Source: Clostridiales bacterium (GTDB lineage Bacteria > Bacillota > Clostridia > TANB77 > SIG350). From it: DNA of 64,000 bases. The notes beneath the pieces were generated by a model. The model searched no databases, was not told the origin of the DNA, and was given only the letters and a program-made list of their open reading frames with translations. The position numbers were made by a program, and so were the translations under genes. Positions 35,706 through 44,004 of this stretch are shown piece after piece (the first letter of the stretch is position 1; each line of letters begins with the position of its first letter). Where the stretch lies: positions 62,001-126,000 of the forward strand of contig SVGE01000003.1 in assembly GCA_015056545.1 (NCBI GenBank), written 5' to 3'.

Positions 35706-35894
35706 ATGTGGCTTCTTTATATCTTACTTGGTTTTGCTATCTGGAATAACAACTTTAATTTAACCATGATAGGAATGATAGCATTCTGCTTAGGGATTTT
35801 TAGTCTAACTAGCAAAAGTGGAAAAAGGATGTGTCTTATTGGTGGAATAGTAGCCGCCATCAGTTATTTTGTTTTTCAAATACCATTGCATTAA
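35706..35894 (+). CDS. Small membrane protein
   Basis: 62 residues with two or three hydrophobic helices broken by SKSGKRM; almost entirely membrane-embedded. AAAGGATG lies 13 bases ahead of the ATG, a long spacing. Followed after 24 bases by another small membrane protein gene. Unknown family; it could be a small transporter-associated or stress peptide, but nothing in the sequence decides this. Confidence 0.55.
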   Translation: MWLLYILLGFAIWNNNFNLTMIGMIAFCLGIFSLTSKSGKRMCLIGGIVAAISYFVFQIPLH

Positions 35895-35918
35895 AAAATA
35901 TTTTGGAGGTAAAATTTT

Positions 35919-36281
35919 ATGGTAAACACTATTGGACTCATGTTAACCCTTGGTGCACTAATTGGATTATTTATAGTAGCACTTATAGCTTTTCCAGCTT
36001 TAAGGAACGCTATCAAAAATGCTTTTAATGCATTAGGCAAATGGGCTAGCAAACATTTGCTTGGCATTATATTATTTGCCATAGCTTTAATTGCATTGAT
36101 TATGAATGAATTCACAGCAGCATTATTGGCTCCATTTGCTTATCTTGCTGTAATTGTATTAGGCATATGTATTATGCTTGGTGCAGTAAACAAGAAGTTC
36201 TCCAAGCATGCTTGGAAGATAGGAACAGTTGCTTTAGGAATAATTCTTGCATCTGTTATTCTCGAAAAACTTCCATGGTAA
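35919..36281 (+). CDS. Membrane protein of unknown function
   Basis: 120 residues, four hydrophobic segments, with a basic amphipathic loop (ALRNAIKNAFNALGKWASKH) between the first two and another basic loop NKKFSKHAWK before the last. TTGGAGGT ribosome site. Composition is less AT-rich than the surrounding genes. A strong terminator follows. Not recognised; basic amphipathic loops are seen in bacteriocin-like and holin-like proteins, but this is only a resemblance. Confidence 0.65.
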   Translation: MVNTIGLMLTLGALIGLFIVALIAFPALRNAIKNAFNALGKWASKHLLGIILFAIALIALIMNEFTAALLAPFAYLAVIVLGICIMLGAVNKKFSKHAWKIGTVALGIILASVILEKLPW

Positions 36282-36288
36282 GTTTTTT

Positions 36289-36317
36289 CCCTAGCTTTCT
36301 TAAAGCTAGGGTTTTTC
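36289..36317 (+). terminator. Terminator after the small membrane protein genes
   Basis: CCCTAGCTTT (36289-36298) pairs with AAAGCTAGGG (36302-36311), followed by a T run. Confidence 0.9.
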
Positions 36318-36427
36318 TTTTTATTTTTATGAATTTTTAGAAAACTTTATTATAAATAGTGGAATTTCACTGTTTTTTTTGATATAATATATAAGAATAA
36401 AATTTTTTATAAGGGAGGTATCCGTTT

Positions 36428-36616
36428 ATGTTGCGGAATATTTTGTCACCTATACTATTCATATTAGGTGTAATTGTCTTTATATTATTAATAATTTACA
36501 ATAAGAAAATCAAAAATGTTGAAACAGTAAATCCAAAATTATTATTCAACGTCAATATTATTTCTGGTTGTATTGCTACTGCATTCATTTTATTTTCTTA
36601 TTTAATAATTGCTTAA
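36428..36616 (+). CDS. Small two-helix membrane protein
   Basis: 62 residues: helix about 5-24, a polar loop with NKKIKNVETVNPK, helix about 42-60. The GGGAGG ribosome site is strong and a perfect terminator follows, so expression as a single gene is likely. No family recognised. It may belong with the two small membrane proteins upstream. Confidence 0.65.
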   Translation: MLRNILSPILFILGVIVFILLIIYNKKIKNVETVNPKLLFNVNIISGCIATAFILFSYLIIA

Positions 36617-36625
36617 TTGAGCTTA

Positions 36626-36660
36626 GAAATCTTCAATTTGTTTTGAAGATTTCTTTTTTT
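36626..36660 (+). terminator. Terminator of small membrane protein gene
   Basis: GAAATCTTCAA (36626-36636) pairs with TTGAAGATTTC (36643-36653), followed by T7. Confidence 0.9.
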
Positions 36661-36705
36661 GTAACAATATTAATAAAATTACATATATTGATATTGGTGA
36701 TTATT

Positions 36706-37305
36706 ATGTTTAATATAAATGATTGGAATTTAATATTAGTAAACTCTGAAAATGCTTTACCAAAAAACTTCTCAATTGAATTAAAAGAAATTAAAAATAT
36801 GGATAATGGAAATACTTACCTTTTGGATAATCGTATTATTCTATATTTATTTAATATGTTTAATTTTGCACAAAGAAGCGGTATAACTTTAAATATATTT
36901 TCTGGATATAGAGATATTTTTAAACAAATAGATTTATTAAATAATTCGATAAAAAAACATAGAAAAGAAAAAAGAAATATAAATGAAGCACAATCATTAT
37001 CACTAAAAACTATTGCTTTACCTGGTTTTAGTGAGCATCATACTGGTTTAGCTATAGATATTTATTCTAATCAAACTAGACTTTATGATAACATATCTTT
37101 TGAAAATACATATGCTTTTAGGTGGCTTAAAAATAATTCATATAGATTTGGTTTTATTCTAAGATACCCTAAAGATAAAAGTAATATAACAAATATATCA
37201 TTTGAGCCATGGCATTATAGGTTTGTCGGATATAATGCTGCAAAATATATGTATGATAATAATTTGTGTTTAGAAGAATTTATAGAAAAAATATCTAAGA
37301 ATTAA
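36706..37305 (+). CDS. VanY-type D,D-carboxypeptidase (M15B)
   Basis: 199 residues. The M15 signature is present: FSGYRDIFKQ, then PGFSEHHTGLAIDIY, whose His and Asp bind zinc, and EPWHYRFVGYNAA with the last His ligand and the catalytic Glu. VanY-type enzymes remove the terminal D-Ala from peptidoglycan stem peptides. The ATG at 36706 has a weak GGTGAT ribosome site. No signal peptide or membrane anchor is visible from this start, which is odd for a wall enzyme; upstream in-frame sequence is hydrophobic (from 36568) but overlaps the previous gene and has no ribosome site. Confidence 0.88.
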   Translation: MFNINDWNLILVNSENALPKNFSIELKEIKNMDNGNTYLLDNRIILYLFNMFNFAQRSGITLNIFSGYRDIFKQIDLLNNSIKKHRKEKRNINEAQSLSLKTIALPGFSEHHTGLAIDIYSNQTRLYDNISFENTYAFRWLKNNSYRFGFILRYPKDKSNITNISFEPWHYRFVGYNAAKYMYDNNLCLEEFIEKISKN

Positions 37306-37320
37306 CTCTTAGATATTTTT
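37286..37320. terminator. Bidirectional terminator between vanY-like gene and ydbC-like gene
   Basis: AAAAATATCTAAGA (37287-37300) pairs with TCTTAGATATTTTT (37307-37320). Both stop codons fall in or beside the six-base loop, so the ends of both genes form the stem. Confidence 0.85.
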
Positions 37321-37527
37321 TATAATTTCTTTTAAATTCTCAAACTCCTCTTGAGAAAGTGTTACACCTTTTCCCATTTTTTCTTTATCTGGTGCCCAAT
37401 CTCTAATATCATATTTGGGTTTTGCATTATTCCAACTAATTAAATTTATCTCTTTTGTCCATCCCATATTATTTTCAGATATTACTCCTATATTTTCTAC
37501 TATTTCATATGTTATCTTTTTTTCCAT
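37309..37527 (-). CDS. YdbC-family PC4-like single-stranded DNA-binding protein
   Basis: 72 residues. The segment WNNAKPKYDIRDWAPDKEKMGKG is broken here as SWNNAKPKYDIRDW and MGKGVTLSQEEF, the signature of the YdbC/PC4 coactivator fold, a beta-sheet dimer that binds single-stranded DNA. Role in the cell poorly known. The gene overlaps the end of the DedA gene by one base, so the two are translationally coupled. Confidence 0.9.
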   Translation of the reverse strand: MEKKITYEIVENIGVISENNMGWTKEINLISWNNAKPKYDIRDWAPDKEKMGKGVTLSQEEFENLKEIIKNI

Positions 37528-38171
37528 TATATTTCCCCCTCTTTATTTATTTTAATATTATATATTTTTTCTTTTTGAAAATATTTATTATATATAACTA
37601 TTAATATTATCAAAACTAGTGCTATTATTGCTAGTGTAGAATATCTCTCTACATAAAATAATATTTTATTCCATGATGTTCCAGCCATTTGACCTAACTT
37701 AATTAAAACAATATTCCAAATCGTTGACCCAAATGTTGTTAATGTAATAAATGGAATAAACTTCATTTTTGTCATTCCTGCTGGAATAGATATTAAACTC
37801 CTTAAAACAGGAATAAAGCGACAAATAAATACTGTTTTTCTGCCATGTTTTTCAAAACTATTAAATGCCTTTTCAATATCATTTATATTTAATCTAAGTA
37901 TATTTCCTATTTTTCCATCTACTATCTTTTGTAATTTTTCTTTATTTAACAATCTTCCTATTGAATAAAGGATTACAGCTCCTATAACTGAACCTAGTAC
38001 AGAAGATACAATAACTCCTATTATTGTTAGTTCAGTAATTATTGTACTAAAACCTCCAAATGTAAGTATCACTTCAGATGGAATTGGTGGAAAGATATTT
38101 TCTATTGTAATTAATAGAAATATTCCTATATATCCAAAACTATTTATAATTTCAATAATAAATTGTTCCAT
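37527..38171 (-). CDS. DedA-family membrane protein
   Basis: 214 residues. The family motifs are visible: ENIFPPIPSEVILTFGG near the start, and CRFIPVLRSLISIPAGMTKM with the conserved arginines in the middle, then a C-terminal helix. DedA proteins are polyprenyl-phosphate or phospholipid flippase-type transporters; several recycle undecaprenyl phosphate, which would fit the wall enzymes nearby. GGAGGAG ribosome site. Confidence 0.93.
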   Translation of the reverse strand: MEQFIIEIINSFGYIGIFLLITIENIFPPIPSEVILTFGGFSTIITELTIIGVIVSSVLGSVIGAVILYSIGRLLNKEKLQKIVDGKIGNILRLNINDIEKAFNSFEKHGRKTVFICRFIPVLRSLISIPAGMTKMKFIPFITLTTFGSTIWNIVLIKLGQMAGTSWNKILFYVERYSTLAIIALVLIILIVIYNKYFQKEKIYNIKINKEGEI

Positions 38172-38295
38172 ATCTCCTCCTATTTAACATATTATATATT
38201 TTTACTTTTTTACTGTCAATATACTTTATTCCTCATTTTATTATGTATGCATAATTTAATATAAAAGTAAATATACATTACTAGGAGGTTTGATT

Positions 38296-39540
38296 ATGAA
38301 TAAATATCTAAAATATATTAGTATTATTTTTTGCTTTATACTAATTTTTAATACAATATCTTTTTGCAGTATTAACAATGAATATAATATTCCAGTATGG
38401 AAAGATGATAATGTATCATGTTCTCTTGAAGTAGATAATAATATGATTTCGCTTGAATCAAAAGCAGGAATTCTTATGGAAGCATCAACAGGAAAAATTA
38501 TATTTGAACATAATTCGAATGAACAATTAAGACCAGCTAGTGTAACCAAAATTATGACAATACTTTTAATAATGGAAGCTATAGATAATGGAAGAATTCA
38601 TTTGGATGATAAAGTATCTTGTAGTGAAAATGCACGAAATATGGGAGGTTCACAAATATGGCTTGATGAAACAGAAGAGTTAACAGTTGATGAAATGCTA
38701 AAAGCAATTTGTGTTGTTTCTGCAAATGACTGTTGTGTAGCTATGGCAGAATTTATATCTGGCTCAACCGATGAATTTGTTCGTTTAATGAATGAAAAAG
38801 CAAAACAATTAGGCATGAATAATACTACATTTAAAAACTGTCATGGTCTTGATGAGGATGGACACTTAACAACTGCGCAGGATATTGCTTTGATGTCTAG
38901 AGAATTAATGAATAACCATCCTGATATAACTAAATATACTACTATTTGGATGGATTCTCTTAGAGGAGGAAAATCAGAATTAGTAAATACAAATAAACTA
39001 ATACGCTCATATGAAGGAATAACTGGCTTAAAAACTGGTTCAACTTCACTTGCTTTATTTAATGTATCAGCAACAGCTACTAGAAATAATTTAAGTTTAA
39101 TCTCTGTTGTTATGGGGGGGCCTACTTCTCAAATTAGATTTAATGAAGCTAAAAGATTACTAGATATAGGATTTGCTAATTATTCATCACAAACTCTATG
39201 TAAAAAAGATGAAATTGTACAAACAATAAATGTAAATAAAGGAAAAGTTAACAAAATAGATGTTGTATATAGTAAAGATGTAAATGCTTTACTAAAAAAA
39301 GGTGAAGATAAAAATATTGAAAGTAATATTATTTTACATGATACAATAAATGCTCCTGTAAATAAAGGAGATAAAGTAGGTGAAGTTGTTTATACATTAA
39401 ATAATGCTGAAATTGGAAGAACAGATATTGTAACATATTATAATGTTGAAAAAATAGGTGTTGCAGATATGTTATCTAGTATAATTAGTTATACTTTCAA
39501 ACTTGGTAGAGGTGGATATTCTATTAATATTGATGTTTAG
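38296..39540 (+). CDS. D-alanyl-D-alanine carboxypeptidase, DacF type (S11), first copy
   Basis: 414 residues. Signal peptide (about 1-27, ending SFCSI), a linker, and an S11 penicillin-binding carboxypeptidase domain: SVTK with the nucleophile Ser82 and Lys85, SANDCC (the S-x-N motif) and LKTGST (K-T-G). A C-terminal PBP5-C domain (about 295-385) and an amphipathic end follow. Removes terminal D-Ala from stem peptides, limiting cross-linking; in spore formers such enzymes also shape the cortex. The ATG at 38296 follows AGGAGG; the TTG at 38290 is too close to the ribosome site. Confidence 0.95.
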   Translation: MNKYLKYISIIFCFILIFNTISFCSINNEYNIPVWKDDNVSCSLEVDNNMISLESKAGILMEASTGKIIFEHNSNEQLRPASVTKIMTILLIMEAIDNGRIHLDDKVSCSENARNMGGSQIWLDETEELTVDEMLKAICVVSANDCCVAMAEFISGSTDEFVRLMNEKAKQLGMNNTTFKNCHGLDEDGHLTTAQDIALMSRELMNNHPDITKYTTIWMDSLRGGKSELVNTNKLIRSYEGITGLKTGSTSLALFNVSATATRNNLSLISVVMGGPTSQIRFNEAKRLLDIGFANYSSQTLCKKDEIVQTINVNKGKVNKIDVVYSKDVNALLKKGEDKNIESNIILHDTINAPVNKGDKVGEVVYTLNNAEIGRTDIVTYYNVEKIGVADMLSSIISYTFKLGRGGYSINIDV

Positions 39541-39545
39541 TTATT

Positions 39546-39580
39546 AAAAGGTGCATTTTTACTTTGAATGCACCTTTTAT
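39546..39580. terminator. Bidirectional terminator after dacF copy 1
   Basis: A 12-bp perfect stem AAAAGGTGCATT (39546-39557) with its complement (39567-39578). Confidence 0.9.
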
Positions 39581-39582
39581 TC

Positions 39583-40434
39583 CTATATTCTTTCTAATTC
39601 TTTTTCACTTAATCCTGTTGCCTGCATTATAATATTCTTTTCTATCTTCATCTTTAATAATTTTTTGGCTATATCAATCTTTCCTTCTCTCTTTCCTTCT
39701 ATTTCACCTTCCTCTCTAGCACTAGCCATTCCTAGCATATATGTGTAATCCCATTTATCTCTAAGTTCTTGCATTCTTGCTTCTGCCTCTTCACCTTGCA
39801 GATAATATACTTGCTCATCTATTTCTCTTATCATTTTATTTTTTTCTATTGCCATTTTAATCATCTCCTTTTCTCTTCCACTTATATATATTAACCATTG
39901 CTCTAATTCATTTTCCATATCTACTTTTTCTTTCTTTATCTTTGGTAACTCTATAAAATATCTTTTTATTTTTGTTTGTATTCCTATTTCTTTATTTTGC
40001 TGTAATACTGTCATTGTATTTGTTATATAATCTTCATTTTCATTTATCTTGTAATCCAATATGGTTATTAATATTACTTCTTTTGAATCTTCATATTTTT
40101 CTCCTTTTTTTATATTTCTAGTATATATGCTTGATGAATATTTTTCTGTTCTATATATTATATTTCCTTTGTCTTGTCTTTCCATTTCTATATTTATAAT
40201 AATTTTATCATTTACTACTGCCATTATATCTAATACACCTGCTTTCTCTTCTTCTGTAGCTTTTTGTATTGATATATCATGTCCTACATCTATTTTTTCT
40301 ACCTTTATTTTTAATATTAATTCTACTAACTTTTTTATATATTTTTCATTTCCTATTTTTCCAAAGATATTTTTAAATATTACATCATATTTTATATCAT
40401 GCTTTATTTTACTTCTATCATATTTAATAATATA
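39583..40434 (-). pseudogene. PD-(D/E)XK-type nuclease family protein (Rpn/transposase-like) without a standard start codon
   Basis: The open frame after an in-frame TGA at 40435-40437 runs 283 codons and contains the full N-terminal Rpn/PD-(D/E)XK pattern: YDVIFKNIFGKIGNEK, VLDIMAVVNDKIIINIEMER and the R-x-E-K-Y-S segment, then a helical tail with REEGEIEGKREGKIDIAKK. However, no ATG, GTG or TTG lies upstream of the domain; the first such codon is the Met of MAVVNDK (40224), which would delete the first 70 residues including part of the fold. An AGGTGAT ribosome-like site stands five bases before ATT codons at 40429-40431. Either the start codon was lost or a rare AUU start is used. Family members move with recombination-promoting elements. 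Confidence 0.7.
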
Positions 40435-40681
40435 TCACCTATCTTTCTCTAATTTTAACACCGCTCTTCATTTTTGTCAATATGTCATAATTGTTTTGTA
40501 CTAAAATCATCAAATGAATACTGCCTAAACTAATATTATACTATAGTATCTCTACATATTTATGGAATAAATGTAACGATTTGTTACTAAGATTTTATAT
40601 AATAATTATTATGATATATTTATATCATAATTTCCATTAATTGTAAATATACATAATTATTTTTTGATATATATTTAATTA
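40435..40681. other. Intergenic region with inverted repeats
   Basis: This is the gene-free stretch between the start-less nuclease gene and the patatin gene. It contains GTAAC-N5-GTTAC (40573-40587) and a perfect 10-bp inverted repeat TTATGATATA-TT-TATATCATAA (40609-40630). No small gene with a ribosome site was seen. Confidence 0.6.
40609..40630. repeat. 10-bp inverted repeat upstream of patatin gene
   Basis: TTATGATATA and its complement separated by two T residues, about 50 bases upstream of the -35 box of the patatin gene. It could be an operator. Confidence 0.5.
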
Positions 40682-40710
40682 TTGTATATTTTATTTTAAT
40701 AAGATATAAT
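40682..40710 (+). promoter_or_regulatory. Promoter of patatin gene
   Basis: TTGTAT (40682-40687), 17 bases, TATAAT (40705-40710), followed by TTGGAGG before the ATG at 40744. Confidence 0.6.
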
Positions 40711-40743
40711 ATCTTTGAAATTAATTTATTTTGGAGGTAAAAA

Positions 40744-41598
40744 ATGAGTGTTGGATTAGTTTTAGAAGGCGGGGCAATGAGAGGAATGTATACTGCTGGT
40801 GTATTAGATGTTTTTTTAGATAATAATATTAGAATAGATGGAATTATAGGCGTATCTGCTGGTGTTTTATTTGGTGTGAATTATTTATCCAAACAACGTG
40901 GTAGAGTTATAAGATATAACCAAAAATATATAAATGATAAAAGATATATGGGATTTAAATCATTAATTACAACAGGTAATATTATTAATAAGGATTTTGC
41001 ATTTTATGAAATTCCTACTAAATTAGATATATTTGACCAAGAAACATTTGCAAAATCTAATACTCCTTTTTATGCAACAATTACTAATATTGAAACTGGA
41101 AAACCTGAATATGTAAAATTAACAGATGTATATAAACAAATAGAAGTTTTAAGAGCAACTTCTGCAATGCATTTTGTTTCAAAATTTGTTGAATTAGATA
41201 CTGGTAAATATCTTGACGGAGGAATATCAGATAGTATTCCCATAGATAAATGTATTGAAATGGGTTATGATAAAATTATTGTTATTTTAACTAGACCTAT
41301 TGAATATAGAAAAAAGAAAGGAAATACCTTATTAGCTAAATTAAAATATGGTAAATATCCTAATTTAGTTAATGCAATTAATAATAGATACATAAAATAT
41401 AATAATACTGTTGAAAAAATAATTGATATGGAAAACAAAAAAGAAATATTTGTAATTAGGCCTTCAAAAACTATAAAAATGAAAAGAATAGAAAAAGATA
41501 TTAATAAACTGCAAGAAATGTATGATTTAGGTATAAAGGATTGCAAAAATGCATTAGATGATTTAAATAAATATTTAAGAGGTGATTCCAATGTCTAA
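40744..41598 (+). CDS. Patatin-like phospholipase
   Basis: 284 residues with the patatin hydrolase core: oxyanion loop EGGAMRGMYTAGVLD at the start, nucleophile motif GVSAG (about 39-43), and the dyad Asp in KYLDGGISDSIP near 155-165. It is a serine lipase, expected to cleave fatty acyl chains from phospholipids or other lipids, probably cytoplasmic as no signal peptide is present. Related to the YjjU/RssA branch. TTGGAGG ribosome site. Overlaps the following membrane protein gene by eight bases, so the two are coupled. Confidence 0.93.
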   Translation: MSVGLVLEGGAMRGMYTAGVLDVFLDNNIRIDGIIGVSAGVLFGVNYLSKQRGRVIRYNQKYINDKRYMGFKSLITTGNIINKDFAFYEIPTKLDIFDQETFAKSNTPFYATITNIETGKPEYVKLTDVYKQIEVLRATSAMHFVSKFVELDTGKYLDGGISDSIPIDKCIEMGYDKIIVILTRPIEYRKKKGNTLLAKLKYGKYPNLVNAINNRYIKYNNTVEKIIDMENKKEIFVIRPSKTIKMKRIEKDINKLQEMYDLGIKDCKNALDDLNKYLRGDSNV

Positions 41599-42373
41599 AT
41601 TCATAAATAAAGTTAAAGAATATTATAAACAAACCAAGAGGAAATCATTATTGGTATATTTAATATTAAGAATCTTAGTAATAATATGTATGATTCTACA
41701 ATTACTAAGAGGTGATTGGAATAATGCTTTTTTATGCTTGCTTTCTTTATTATTATTTACAATTCCGATGTTTTTACAATATAGATTTAAAATTAAAATA
41801 CCTATTTTATTAGAAAGTATAGTATACATATTCATTTTTTCTGCAGAAATACTTGGTGAAATAAATAATTTTTATGGAATTATTCCTTATTGGGATACAA
41901 TTTTGCATACAATAAATGGATTTCTATGTGCTGGAATAGGCTTTTCTCTAGTGGATTTATTAAATGAAAATAGTAGAAATATAAATTTATCACCTGTTTT
42001 TGTAGCAATTGTTGCCTTTTGTTTTTCAATGACAATAGGTGTTTTATGGGAATTTTTTGAATATGGAGCTGATATATATTTAAAATATGATATGCAAAAA
42101 GATACATTATCTTCTTCAATTTCTTCTGTAACAATACATCCAAATAATAAAAATAAAGCAGTTATTGTAGATAATATAACTTATACTAACATATATACAG
42201 AAAACGAAGTTATAACTATTAATGGTGGATACTTAGATATAGGAATACATGATACTATGAAAGATTTATTTGTAAATTTTATTGGAGCACTTTCTTTTAG
42301 TACTATAGGATACTTATATATTAAAAATCGTGATAAATATAAATTTGCTACAAATTTTATAGTAACAAAATAA
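41591..42373 (+). CDS. Polytopic membrane protein, DUF2238/YjdF-like
   Basis: 260 residues with about six or seven membrane segments. The stretch WDTILHTINGFLCAGIGFS and WEFFEYGADIY, followed by DIGIHDTMKDLFVNF, resembles the YjdF/DUF2238 group of membrane proteins with conserved Asp, His and Glu residues in the helices. Function unknown; the His/Asp pattern could bind metal or act in lipid chemistry. Its start overlaps the patatin stop (ATGTCTAA), implying functional linkage with the lipase. Confidence 0.75.
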   Translation: MSKFINKVKEYYKQTKRKSLLVYLILRILVIICMILQLLRGDWNNAFLCLLSLLLFTIPMFLQYRFKIKIPILLESIVYIFIFSAEILGEINNFYGIIPYWDTILHTINGFLCAGIGFSLVDLLNENSRNINLSPVFVAIVAFCFSMTIGVLWEFFEYGADIYLKYDMQKDTLSSSISSVTIHPNNKNKAVIVDNITYTNIYTENEVITINGGYLDIGIHDTMKDLFVNFIGALSFSTIGYLYIKNRDKYKFATNFIVTK

Positions 42374-42378
42374 GAACA

Positions 42379-42418
42379 AAAGAGATGTTAATTTAATAAA
42401 AAATCAACATCTCTTTAT
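42379..42418. terminator. Bidirectional terminator at 42.4 kb
   Basis: AAAGAGATGTT (42379-42389) pairs with AACATCTCTTT (42406-42416), between the convergent membrane protein gene and the ABC permease gene. Confidence 0.85.
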
Positions 42419-42432
42419 TCTTTAATGGGTAA

Positions 42433-43242
42433 TTATTTTAAATTAAAACCATTACCACTTTCATATCTTTTTAAACCTATATTATATACAAGTACAGCAG
42501 TTGTAGCTAAAAATATAGTTATACCAATAAAGAATAATAAGGTCGGTATACTAAACTGAGTACAAACCTTTATTGGCAAATGTGCACAATAAAAAGCTGG
42601 TACTATTGTGTATATTAAGAATTTAACAAAACTTCCATATACTTTTTCAGGATAAATTGTTAAGTTAATAAGTAATGAGTTTATATATGTAGTTCCTAAA
42701 TTGGTAGTATCCCCAAACCAAAAAGCTGTCAAATATACGAGTATAACTATACTAGTAATAGTTATTGTTGCAATTATAGATATTAATAATAAAAACAAAT
42801 AATCTAAAATTACAAAATTTGTTGCAAATAATCCAATAACTAATCCATATACTACATCACCCATTGCACTTAACTTACATCTTGAAGTTATGAGTCCAAT
42901 CAAACTATATTTAGGTTGTGTTAAATATAGGTCTAAATTTCCTTGTGCAATATTTTGTGCTAAATATTCAGTTCCTCCGAAACAAAAATAAGATAAACCA
43001 TATGAAATTGTAGGTATTGACCATAAATATAAAATGTCTTTTAATACAATTCCATTAATATTACCATCATTTTTGTTAAATAGTACTAACCAAATTATTA
43101 ACCATGTACAATTATTAAGTGCCATCATTAATGTCTGAAATGCAAAACTAGTTTTATTTGATACACTTGAGCATATATTTTGCTTTACACATATTAATAT
43201 ATACTTAACATATGCATAAATCTTTTTAAATAGAGTTAACAT
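42433..43242 (-). CDS. ABC-2 type permease, second of a pair
   Basis: 269 residues, six hydrophobic segments. FCFGGTEYLAQNIAQGNLDLYLTQP is split here as AQNIAQGNLDLYLTQP, the conserved loop of ABC2_membrane_6 permeases, which form heterodimers with the partner encoded just upstream. The start codon lies inside the end of that gene (17-base overlap). Together with the ATPase it forms a three-gene exporter of the type sometimes called the viologen-exporter family. Confidence 0.88.
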   Translation of the reverse strand: MLTLFKKIYAYVKYILICVKQNICSSVSNKTSFAFQTLMMALNNCTWLIIWLVLFNKNDGNINGIVLKDILYLWSIPTISYGLSYFCFGGTEYLAQNIAQGNLDLYLTQPKYSLIGLITSRCKLSAMGDVVYGLVIGLFATNFVILDYLFLLLISIIATITITSIVILVYLTAFWFGDTTNLGTTYINSLLINLTIYPEKVYGSFVKFLIYTIVPAFYCAHLPIKVCTQFSIPTLLFFIGITIFLATTAVLVYNIGLKRYESGNGFNLK

Positions 43243-43999
43243 TGAGTTTTTTCACTCCTTTCTTGTACATAATTACACATACAATTAATAACAATATTAT
43301 TGAGTAAATTTCATATCCTAAAGATTGAATAAAATTTGAATATGAAAAATGTACAAATAATTGTGAAGGAGTATATGTAACATGTGTTGTTGGCAATATT
43401 TTTACAATACTTTGTAATGTTTTCGGTAAAAAATCTATTGGTGTAAATACAAATACAAGCATCATTTTTGACACAATAAGCCAAATAGATGATATATCTT
43501 TACCCACCCATAATGCAGATATTCCTACTATTAAATTAATAAGTAATAATACAAATAATCCTAACAATGTTACTAATACACTTAACAATATTCCTACTGC
43601 ATTAATCTCAATTTTACCAGCAACAATTAATCCTAATGGAATTGAAAATATTGTAATTATTGCTACTGTAATAATTGTAGTTAAATGTTCAGCAATAATT
43701 CTTTTCATGAAATTATATGGTTTAGATAAATTATATGCAATATTTCCATTTGTTATATCATTTCCAATAATTCTACAACTATAATGGAAACCTTTTAATA
43801 TTAATTCACCTATAATTACATACCACATTAAATCCTTTACTGTAAAACCTTCAATTACTTTATCTTTGAATATATAACTAAACAACTGAGTTATTACCAA
43901 TATATATGCAGCATATGAAATAAATTCTGTAATGTATGCAAACTTATTTGATACTAAATTTTTAAAATAGTATTTTGCAAAATATAAATACTTTTTCAT
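43226..43999 (-). CDS. ABC-2 type permease, first of a pair
   Basis: 257 residues, six hydrophobic segments, with DLMWYVIIGELILKG and ITNGNIAYNLSKPYNF matching the same conserved loop as its partner. The ATG at 43999 is nine bases after AAAGG; the ATG three codons earlier is too close to that site. The ATPase gene ends six bases upstream. Substrate unknown. Confidence 0.87.
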   Translation of the reverse strand: MKKYLYFAKYYFKNLVSNKFAYITEFISYAAYILVITQLFSYIFKDKVIEGFTVKDLMWYVIIGELILKGFHYSCRIIGNDITNGNIAYNLSKPYNFMKRIIAEHLTTIITVAIITIFSIPLGLIVAGKIEINAVGILLSVLVTLLGLFVLLLINLIVGISALWVGKDISSIWLIVSKMMLVFVFTPIDFLPKTLQSIVKILPTTHVTYTPSQLFVHFSYSNFIQSLGYEIYSIILLLIVCVIMYKKGVKKLNVNSI

Positions 44000-44004
44000 A
44001 AGCT

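Noticed and set aside
36568-36705. Longer N-terminus for the VanY-like enzyme
   Set aside because: The extension overlaps the previous gene and its terminator and has no ribosome site.
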